Below, in pieces: positions 41,801-53,800 of a DNA stretch of 64,000 nucleotides. The position numbers were made by a program, and so were the translations under genes. Each line of letters starts with the position of its first letter. Position 1 is the first letter of the stretch. Origin of the DNA: Malaciobacter pacificus. Its GTDB lineage: Bacteria > Campylobacterota > Campylobacteria > Campylobacterales > Arcobacteraceae. The notes under the pieces are model-generated. The model saw only the letters and a list, made by a program, of their open reading frames with translations, made no database searches and was not told the DNA's origin. Location of the stretch: contig NZ_CP035928.1 of the NCBI RefSeq assembly GCF_004214795.1, positions 1,550,001-1,614,000 of the forward strand. Direction: 5' to 3'.

Positions 41801-44800
41801 CTGTTACATCATTAGCTATTATTGTTACTGTATCTAATCCACCTGTCTCATCTAACTCTGCTACTGCTGTATTTGCTGTTGCTGTTGATGCTGTTGGTCC
41901 ATCATCTAAGAACTCGATATCCAATGCATTTGTACTTGTTGTTGTTACACTATCATTATCTTGATCTGTGATTGTTTGTACTACTTTGATTCCTGCAGCA
42001 TCTAGGTTTAACTCATCATTATGATTACTTCCTTCTAAAGGATGATCTAACTCCTCTTTTTGGATAACTATAATCTCACCTGTTGTTGCATTGATTGCTA
42101 CACTAAATGCTTCTGTAGTCCCAGCTTTACCTATATATCCACCATTCCCATCTGATTCTAATACTATCTCATTTGCATGGGCTTGATCACTTACTAGGAA
42201 TAAACCTGTATTTACTGTTGTTGCATTTAAACTATATCTTGTTGTCCCTTCTCCATCTTGTCCATATGATCCATCACTATTAAATAATCCTGTTACATCA
42301 TTAGCTATTATTGTTACTGTATCTAATCCACCTGTCTCATCTAACTCTGCTACTGCTGTATTTGCTGTTGCTGTTGATGCTGTTGGTCCATCATCTAAGA
42401 ACTCGATATCCAATGCATTTGTACTTGTTGTTGTTACACTATCATTATCTTGATCTGTGATTGTTTGTACTACTTTGATTCCTGCAGCATCTAGGTTTAA
42501 CTCATCATTATGATTACTTCCTTCTAAAGGATGATCTAACTCCTCTTTTTGGATAACTATAATCTCACCTGTTGTTGCATTGATTGCTACACTAAATGCT
42601 TCTGTAGTCCCAGCTTTACCTATATATCCACCATTCCCATCTGATTCTAATACTATCTCATTTGCATGGGCTTGATCACTTACTAGGAATAAACCTGTAT
42701 TTACTGTTGTTGCATTTAAACTATATCTTGTTGTCCCTTCTCCATCTTGTCCATATGATCCATCACTATTAAATAATCCTGTTACATCATTAGCTATTAT
42801 TGTTACTGTATCTAATCCACCTGTCTCATCTAACTCTGCTACTGCTGTATTTGCTGTTGCTGTTGATGCTGTTGGTCCATCATCTAAGAACTCGATATCC
42901 AATGCATTTGTACTTGTTGTTGTTACACTATCATTATCTTGATCTGTGATTGTTTGTACTACTTTGATTCCTGCAGCATCTAGGTTTAACTCATCATTAT
43001 GATTACTTCCTTCTAAAGGATGATCTAACTCCTCTTTTTGGATAACTATAATCTCACCTGTTGTTGCATTGATTGCTACACTAAATGCTTCTGTAGTCCC
43101 AGCTTTACCTATATATCCACCATTCCCATCTGATTCTAATACTATCTCATTTGCATGGGCTTGATCACTTACTAGGAATAAACCTGTATTTACTGTTGTT
43201 GCATTTAAACTATATCTTGTTGTCCCTTCTCCATCTTGTCCATATGATCCATCACTATTAAATAATCCTGTTACATCATTAGCTATTATTGTTACTGTAT
43301 CTAATCCACCTGTCTCATCTAACTCTGCTACTGCTGTATTTGCTGTTGCTGTTGATGCTGTTGGTCCATCATCTAAGAACTCGATATCCAATGCATTTGT
43401 ACTTGTTGTTGTTACACTATCATTATCTTGATCTGTGATTGTTTGTACTACTTTGATTCCTGCAGCATCTAGGTTTAACTCATCATTATGATTACTTCCT
43501 TCTAAAGGATGATCTAACTCCTCTTTTTGGATAACTATAATCTCACCTGTTGTTGCATTGATTGCTACACTAAATGCTTCTGTAGTCCCAGCTTTACCTA
43601 TATATCCACCATTCCCATCTGATTCTAATACTATCTCATTTGCATGGGCTTGATCACTTACTAGGAATAAACCTGTATTTACTGTTGTTGCATTTAAACT
43701 ATATCTTGTTGTCCCTTCTCCATCTTGTCCATATGATCCATCACTATTAAATAATCCTGTTACATCATTAGCTATTATTGTTACTGTATCTAATCCACCT
43801 GTCTCATCTAACTCTGCTACTGCTGTATTTGCTGTTGCTGTTGATGCTGTTGGTCCATCATCTAAGAACTCGATATCCAATGCATTTGTACTTGTTGTTG
43901 TTACACTATCATTATCTTGATCTGTGATTGTTTGTACTACTTTGATTCCTGCAGCATCTAGGTTTAACTCATCATTATGATTACTTCCTTCTAAAGGATG
44001 ATCTAACTCCTCTTTTTGGATAACTATAATCTCACCTGTTGTTGCATTGATTGCTACACTAAATGCTTCTGTAGTCCCAGCTTTACCTATATATCCACCA
44101 TTCCCATCTGATTCTAATACTATCTCATTTGCATGGGCTTGATCACTTACTAGGAATAAACCTGTATTTACTGTTGTTGCATTTAAACTATATCTTGTTG
44201 TCCCTTCTCCATCTTGTCCATATGATCCATCACTATTAAATAATCCTGTTACATCATTAGCTATTATTGTTACTGTATCTAATCCACCTGTCTCATCTAA
44301 CTCTGCTACTGCTGTATTTGCTGTTGCTGTTGATGCTGTTGGTCCATCATCTAAGAACTCGATATCCAATGCATTTGTACTTGTTGTTGTTACACTATCA
44401 TTATCTTGATCTGTGATTGTTTGTACTACTTTGATTCCTGCAGCATCTAGGTTTAACTCATCATTATGATTACTTCCTTCTAAAGGATGATCTAACTCCT
44501 CTTTTTGGATAACTATAATCTCACCTGTTGTTGCATTGATTGCTACACTAAATGCTTCTGTAGTCCCAGCTTTACCTATATATCCACCATTCCCATCTGA
44601 TTCTAATACTATCTCATTTGCATGGGCTTGATCACTTACTAGGAATAAACCTGTATTTACTGTTGTTGCATTTAAACTATATCTTGTTGTCCCTTCTCCA
44701 TCTTGTCCATATGATCCATCACTATTAAATAATCCTGTTACATCATTAGCTATTATTGTTACTGTATCTAATCCACCTGTCTCATCTAACTCTGCTACTG

Positions 44801-47800
44801 CTGTATTTGCTGTTGCTGTTGATGCTGTTGGTCCATCATCTAAGAACTCGATATCCAATGCATTTGTACTTGTTGTTGTTACACTATCATTATCTTGATC
44901 TGTGATTGTTTGTACTACTTTGATTCCTGCAGCATCTAGGTTTAACTCATCATTATGATTACTTCCTTCTAAAGGATGATCTAACTCCTCTTTTTGGATA
45001 ACTATAATCTCACCTGTTGTTGCATTGATTGCTACACTAAATGCTTCTGTAGTCCCAGCTTTACCTATATATCCACCATTCCCATCTGATTCTAATACTA
45101 TCTCATTTGCATGGGCTTGATCACTTACTAGGAATAAACCTGTATTTACTGTTGTTGCATTTAAACTATATCTTGTTGTCCCTTCTCCATCTTGTCCATA
45201 TGATCCATCACTATTAAATAATCCTGTTACATCATTAGCTATTATTGTTACTGTATCTAATCCACCTGTCTCATCTAACTCTGCTACTGCTGTATTTGCT
45301 GTTGCTGTTGATGCTGTTGGTCCATCATCTAAGAACTCGATATCCAATGCATTTGTACTTGTTGTTGTTACACTATCATTATCTTGATCTGTGATTGTTT
45401 GTACTACTTTGATTCCTGCAGCATCTAGGTTTAACTCATCATTATGATTACTTCCTTCTAAAGGATGATCTAACTCCTCTTTTTGGATAACTATAATCTC
45501 ACCTGTTGTTGCATTGATTGCTACACTAAATGCTTCTGTAGTCCCAGCTTTACCTATATATCCACCATTCCCATCTGATTCTAATACTATCTCATTTGCA
45601 TGGGCTTGATCACTTACTAGGAATAAACCTGTATTTACTGTTGTTGCATTTAAACTATATCTTGTTGTCCCTTCTCCATCTTGTCCATATGATCCATCAC
45701 TATTAAATAATCCTGTTACATCATTAGCTATTATTGTTACTGTATCTAATCCACCTGTCTCATCTAACTCTGCTACTGCTGTATTTGCTGTTGCTGTTGA
45801 TGCTGTTGGTCCATCATCTAAGAACTCGATATCCAATGCATTTGTACTTGTTGTTGTTACACTATCATTATCTTGATCTGTGATTGTTTGTACTACTTTG
45901 ATTCCTGCAGCATCTAGGTTTAACTCATCATTATGATTACTTCCTTCTAAAGGATGATCTAACTCCTCTTTTTGGATAACTATAATCTCACCTGTTGTTG
46001 CATTGATTGCTACACTAAATGCTTCTGTAGTCCCAGCTTTACCTATATATCCACCATTCCCATCTGATTCTAATACTATCTCATTTGCATGGGCTTGATC
46101 ACTTACTAGGAATAAACCTGTATTTACTGTTGTTGCATTTAAACTATATCTTGTTGTCCCTTCTCCATCTTGTCCATATGATCCATCACTATTAAATAAT
46201 CCTGTTACATCATTAGCTATTATTGTTACTGTATCTAATCCACCTGTCTCATCTAACTCTGCTACTGCTGTATTTGCTGTTGCTGTTGATGCTGTTGGTC
46301 CATCATCTAAGAACTCGATATCCAATGCATTTGTACTTGTTGTTGTTACACTATCATTATCTTGATCTGTGATTGTTTGTACTACTTTGATTCCTGCAGC
46401 ATCTAGGTTTAACTCATCATTATGATTACTTCCTTCTAAAGGATGATCTAACTCCTCTTTTTGGATAACTATAATCTCACCTGTTGTTGCATTGATTGCT
46501 ACACTAAATGCTTCTGTAGTCCCAGCTTTACCTATATATCCACCATTCCCATCTGATTCTAATACTATCTCATTTGCATGGGCTTGATCACTTACTAGGA
46601 ATAAACCTGTATTTACTGTTGTTGCATTTAAACTATATCTTGTTGTCCCTTCTCCATCTTGTCCATATGATCCATCACTATTAAATAATCCTGTTACATC
46701 ATTAGCTATTATTGTTACTGTATCTAATCCACCTGTCTCATCTAACTCTGCTACTGCTGTATTTGCTGTTGCTGTTGATGCTGTTGGTCCATCATCTAAG
46801 AACTCGATATCCAATGCATTTGTACTTGTTGTTGTTACACTATCATTATCTTGATCTGTGATTGTTTGTACTACTTTGATTCCTGCAGCATCTAGGTTTA
46901 ACTCATCATTATGATTACTTCCTTCTAAAGGATGATCTAACTCCTCTTTTTGGATAACTATAATCTCACCTGTTGTTGCATTGATTGCTACACTAAATGC
47001 TTCTGTAGTCCCAGCTTTACCTATATATCCACCATTCCCATCTGATTCTAATACTATCTCATTTGCATGGGCTTGATCACTTACTAGGAATAAACCTGTA
47101 TTTACTGTTGTTGCATTTAAACTATATCTTGTTGTCCCTTCTCCATCTTGTCCATATGATCCATCACTATTAAATAATCCTGTTACATCATTAGCTATTA
47201 TTGTTACTGTATCTAATCCACCTGTCTCATCTAACTCTGCTACTGCTGTATTTGCTGTTGCTGTTGATGCTGTTGGTCCATCATCTAAGAACTCGATATC
47301 CAATGCATTTGTACTTGTTGTTGTTACACTATCATTATCTTGATCTGTGATTGTTTGTACTACTTTGATTCCTGCAGCATCTAGGTTTAACTCATCATTA
47401 TGATTACTTCCTTCTAAAGGATGATCTAACTCCTCTTTTTGGATAACTATAATCTCACCTGTTGTTGCATTGATTGCTACACTAAATGCTTCTGTAGTCC
47501 CAGCTTTACCTATATATCCACCATTCCCATCTGATTCTAATACTATCTCATTTGCATGGGCTTGATCACTTACTAGGAATAAACCTGTATTTACTGTTGT
47601 TGCATTTAAACTATATCTTGTTGTCCCTTCTCCATCTTGTCCATATGATCCATCACTATTAAATAATCCTGTTACATCATTAGCTATTATTGTTACTGTA
47701 TCTAATCCACCTGTCTCATCTAACTCTGCTACTGCTGTATTTGCTGTTGCTGTTGATGCTGTTGGTCCATCATCTAAGAACTCGATATCCAATGCATTTG

Positions 47801-50800
47801 TACTTGTTGTTGTTACACTATCATTATCTTGATCTGTGATTGTTTGTACTACTTTGATTCCTGCAGCATCTAGGTTTAACTCATCATTATGATTACTTCC
47901 TTCTAAAGGATGATCTAACTCCTCTTTTTGGATAACTATAATCTCACCTGTTGTTGCATTGATTGCTACACTAAATGCTTCTGTAGTCCCAGCTTTACCT
48001 ATATATCCACCATTCCCATCTGATTCTAATACTATCTCATTTGCATGGGCTTGATCACTTACTAGGAATAAACCTGTATTTACTGTTGTTGCATTTAAAC
48101 TATATCTTGTTGTCCCTTCTCCATCTTGTCCATATGATCCATCACTATTAAATAATCCTGTTACATCATTAGCTATTATTGTTACTGTATCTAATCCACC
48201 TGTCTCATCTAACTCTGCTACTGCTGTATTTGCTGTTGCTGTTGATGCTGTTGGTCCATCATCTAAGAACTCGATATCCAATGCATTTGTACTTGTTGTT
48301 GTTACACTATCATTATCTTGATCTGTGATTGTTTGTACTACTTTGATTCCTGCAGCATCTAGGTTTAACTCATCATTATGATTACTTCCTTCTAAAGGAT
48401 GATCTAACTCCTCTTTTTGGATAACTATAATCTCACCTGTTGTTGCATTGATTGCTACACTAAATGCTTCTGTAGTCCCAGCTTTACCTATATATCCACC
48501 ATTCCCATCTGATTCTAATACTATCTCATTTGCATGGGCTTGATCACTTACTAGGAATAAACCTGTATTTACTGTTGTTGCATTTAAACTATATCTTGTT
48601 GTCCCTTCTCCATCTTGTCCATATGATCCATCACTATTAAATAATCCTGTTACATCATTAGCTATTATTGTTACTGTATCTAATCCACCTGTCTCATCTA
48701 ACTCTGCTACTGCTGTATTTGCTGTTGCTGTTGATGCTGTTGGTCCATCATCTACAATTGCTATACTTAATATTGATGTTTGAGTATCTGCTGTTGTATC
48801 TGTATCTTTTACAGTTATACTTATATCATCTTTTGTGATTGTTGTTGAATCCACATTATCTTTTAATGTATATACATAATCTATTGTTACTGTTCCATCT
48901 GCTGCTTTTGAGTAACCATTAAGTACTAATGTACCTTCACCTGTATCTATAGTAGTAGTATTACTTGAAGTAATCGCTTCTACTTGCGTTTTACTAAGTG
49001 TTGTTCCACCTACTACAAGTTCTAATAAACCATCTAGAGTTTTAAAAGTAAAGCTTGAATCTACTATATCACTATCATTTGGATTACTTCCATCTGCTAA
49101 TCCACTCTCATTTACACTTTGTCCTGTTGGAACTGTAAGCTCAACTCCATCATCTTCACCATTTATTGTTATTGTTAATGTGGTTGTACTTATATCTCCA
49201 TCACTATCTGTAATCGTATAAGTAAATGTATCTGTTAATGTTTCACCTGTTGTTAAATCTTGTACATCTAAGTTTGTATTATCTAAGGTATATGTATAAG
49301 ATCCATCACTTGCTATATTTACTTTACCATAAGTCCCTATTACATCACTTGCTACATTTGAAGTTGCATCTGCAGAGGTATCTGAACCTGCTTTTACTCC
49401 TGTTACTGGAGTACTTGTTGTATCTGCTCCTATTGTATCATTTGTAAATACATTATCTGTCACACTAGCAACATCTTCTTTTATTGAGTTTGTATCTAGA
49501 GTTGCTGTTGGTGTGTCATCTACAATTGCTATACTTAATATTGATGTTTGAGTATCTGCTGTTGTATCTGTATCTTTTACAGTTATACTTATATCATCTT
49601 TTGTGATTGTTGTTGAATCCACATTATCTTTTAATGTATATACATAATCTATTGTTACTGTTCCATCTGCTGCTTTTGAGTAACCATTAAGTACTAATGT
49701 ACCTTCACCTGTATCTATAGTAGTAGTATTACTTGAAGTAATCGCTTCTACTTGCGTTTTACTAAGTGTTGTTCCACCTACTACAAGTTCTAATAAACCA
49801 TCTAGAGTTTTAAAAGTAAAGCTTGAATCTACTATATCACTATCATTTGGATTACTTCCATCTGCTAATCCACTCTCATTTACACTTTGTCCTGTTGGAA
49901 CTGTAAGCTCAACTCCATCATCTGCACCATTAATTGTAATAGTTAATGTTGTTGTACTTATATCTCCATCACTATCTGTAATCGTATAAGTAAATGTATC
50001 TGTTAAGCTTTCACCTGTTGTTAAATCTTGAACATTTAGGTTTGCATTATCTAATGTATATGTATAAGCTCCAGTACTATCTAAAACAATTGATCCATAA
50101 ATTCCACTTAATGAAGAACCAACTGTTCCAGCTGTATCAGCTGAATTTTTAATAGCTGTTACAGTTGCGCCATCTGCACCTACTATATCATCTTGAGAAT
50201 CATCTGTTGTATTATTTATAACATTAGCACTTACTGTATTTGGACTTGCATCTTCTGTAATAGCATTTGTATCTGCTACTGCTGTTGGCACATCATCTAC
50301 TATTGTGATTTTTAGTGTTGAAGTAATCGTATCTGTATCTGTATCTGTATCATTTACTACTATTACTATATCATCTGTATACTCTGCATTTGTATGTGTT
50401 TGATTATCTTTTAGAGTATATTTATAACCTATTGTAATTGTTCCATCTGCTGCTTTACTATATCCATTAAGTACTAGTGTACCTTCACTTGTATCTATAG
50501 TAGTAGTATTACTTGAAGTAATCGCTTCTACTTGCGTTTTACTAAGTGTTGTTCCACCTACTGTTATATCTTTTAAGCCATCTAATGCTTTTAGTGTAAA
50601 GCTTGAATCTACTTTTAAATCATTTACATCTGGTGCACTTCCATCACTTAATCCACTCTCATATACTACATGATCAGTTATAAGTCCTTTTGTTCCTGTT
50701 GTATCATTTGGAACAGTTACAGTTACACCATCATCTTCACCATTTATTGTTATTGTTAATGTGGTTGTACTTATATCTCCATCACTATCTGTAATCGTAT

Positions 50801-53800
50801 AAGTAAATGTATCTGTTAATGTTTCACCTGTTGTTAAATCTTGTACATCTAAGTTTGTATTATCTAAGGTATATGTATAAGATCCATCACTTGCTATATT
50901 TACTTTACCATAAGTCCCTATTACATCACTTGCTACATTTGAAGTTGCATCTGCAGAGGTATCTGAACCTGCTTTTACTCCTGTTACTGGAGTACTTGTT
51001 GTATCTGCTCCTATTGTATCATTTGTAAATACATTATCTGTCACACTAGCAACATCTTCTTTTATTGAGTTTGTATCTAGAGTTGCTGTTGGTGTGTCAT
51101 CTACAATTGCTATACTTAATATTGATGTTTGAGTATCTGCTGTTGTATCTGTATCTTTTACAGTTATACTTATATCATCTTTTGTGATTGTTGTTGAATC
51201 CACATTATCTTTTAATGTATATTCATAATCTATTGTGATTGTTCCATCTGCTGCTTTACTATATCCATTAAGTACTAGTGTACCTTCACCTGTATCTATA
51301 GTAGTAGTATTACTTGAAGTAATCGCTTCTACTTGCGTTTTACTAAGTGTTGTTCCACCTACTACAAGTTCTAATAAACCATCTAGAGTTTTAAAAGTAA
51401 AGCTTGAATCTACTATATCACTATCATTTGGATTACTTCCATCTGCTAATCCACTCTCATTTACACTTTGTCCTGTTGGAACTGTAAGCTCAACTCCATC
51501 ATCTGCACCATTAATTGTAATAGTTAATGTTGTTGTACTTATATCTCCATCACTATCTGTAATCGTATAAGTAAATGTATCTGTTAAGCTTTCACCTGTT
51601 GTTAAATCTTGAACATTTAGGTTTGCATTATCTAATGTATATGTATAAGATCCATCACTTGCTATATTTACTTTACCATAAGTCCCTATTACATCACTTG
51701 CTACATTTGAAGTTGCATCTGCAGAGGTATCTGAACCTGCTTTTACTCCTGTTACTGGAGTACTTGTTGTATCTGCTCCTATTACATCATCTTGTGAATT
51801 ATTTGAGCTATCAAATACATTATCACTTACACTTATTTCATCTTCTATGATAGATTTTGTATCTACTACTGCTGTTGGTGTGTCATCTGTTACAGTAATA
51901 GTTAAAGTTGATGTTTCAGTTAATGTTCCATCACTAAGTGTATAAGTAATAATATCACTTAAATCACCTGAAGAATGATCTTCTTTTGGATCTGAAGTAA
52001 ATGTGTATGAACCATTTTCATTTACTGTTATATTTCCATATATTGTATCAACAGAAGCTGTTCCTCCAATTAAAGTTGCTGTCTGTGTATTTCCACTTTC
52101 ATCTGTATAATCAAATTGTGTAATTTTACCATTAATACCAATTTCATCATTTGTTAAGATATTGCCAGTGATAGTATTCGAACCTTCTTTAACTGTTGAA
52201 GTATCAGGATTAGGTTCAACATCATCATAAATAATACCGATAACATTATCGTTAGTTGGCAATATATTTTCATATGTAGAATTATTATCTAGAATACTTA
52301 AAATTTTTAATTTATAACTTTCACTTCCTTCAACTAATATATCATCAAAAGCACTATTTGAAATAGTTGCTGTACCTGAACTGCCAATTGTCACTTGAAT
52401 CGTTCTTGTTGGATTAAAATCAACGTTTTCTGTTTCATCAGTTGAAGTAGGATATTCAAGATTAACTGTAATTGATGTATTTGAAGCAGGACTTATTGGA
52501 TCCCCATTTAAATCTACAAGAGTAACAGTATGAGTTAAATTTTCACCTTCGTATACTGTTGAATCTTGTGTTAATTTTACATAAACTGTATCATTATCAT
52601 CTATTATTGTTGTTACTACTGCTGTTGTATCATGAATTACATTTTCATAAGCAGTTGCGTTTGTATATGTATCATCTGTTATTTGCACATTAAATGTTTC
52701 ACCAGAATCTGCTACATAATCATCTAAGGCATTTGCAGAGAATACTGTATTTAATGCTACTGTTTGGTTTGTTCCTGCAAAGTCTAAATCACTATTAGCT
52801 GCTGTTCCTGTTCTTTTTGCACTATCATCAGTGAATGTAATATCTACATTACCTGATGCTCCAACTATTTGATTTCCTGAAGGATCTACTAATATTGCTT
52901 TATAGTATGCTGTCTCACCCTCTGCTATTGTTGCTGGTGCTATCTCATTTCCATTTATATCTGTTGATACTAATTTTACTGTTACACTATCTAATGTTCC
53001 TGGCTCTTCTGGATCACTTGGGTCATTTGGTGTATTTGGTTTTGAATCATCTATAATTGTTGTTGTTACTCTATCTGCCTGACTATCAATAAATAAATTA
53101 TCAAATCCACCACCTACAGCATCTATAATTACAATAGTATAAGGCTCGTTATTATCTGAGATATAATCATCAATAGTTTCAATTATAAAGGTTGTTTCTT
53201 TTTCTCCTGCTGGAATAGTTACTTCTTTAATAGATGTGTAATCTGTACCATCAATTGCTACACCACTATAAGATAAAGTCACTAACATATCAGTCGAGGC
53301 AGTTTCAGTAAGTGACAATGTATATATTGTTTCATTACCTTCATAAACAATAGAAGCTCCACTTATTGATAATGTAGCTTGTGTAAATAAAATATCATCA
53401 CCAAAAATATTTTCATCTTCTTCTCTAAAATTTAAAACAGGTTCTCTTAAGTCAGCAATTACATTTGCCACATCAGCATTTCTATCTAATTCTCTAGCTT
53501 TTGATGAATCTGATTGAATTTGCTCTTCTTCATTATTTTCATTATTATCATTATCGTTTTCAACAACTAAATTTTCTTCATTAACTAAATCATTTTCTAA
53601 CGAATCTAATGTATCATTATCTATAACTGTATCTTGAAAATCAACTGGAGCATTATTTGTAACAGTTTGATCTAATAGTAAATTATTTTGATTATTTACT
53701 ATCACTTCTTGCCCATTATTTAATTCAATAGTCGTATTCTGATTAGCATTAACTGTAGTTTCATCTAAAGTATTTAGAGTTTGTCCATCAATAAGCTCTA

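Noticed and set aside
38472-48740. Possible CRISPR or satellite array
   Set aside because: The 489-bp period is directly adjacent, has no spacers, and is in frame with one protein throughout.
49226-51850. Leucine-rich plus-strand frames opposite the adhesin repeats
   Set aside because: They repeat with the adhesin units and are the antisense shadow of its Thr/Asp-rich coding; no ribosome binding site is present.
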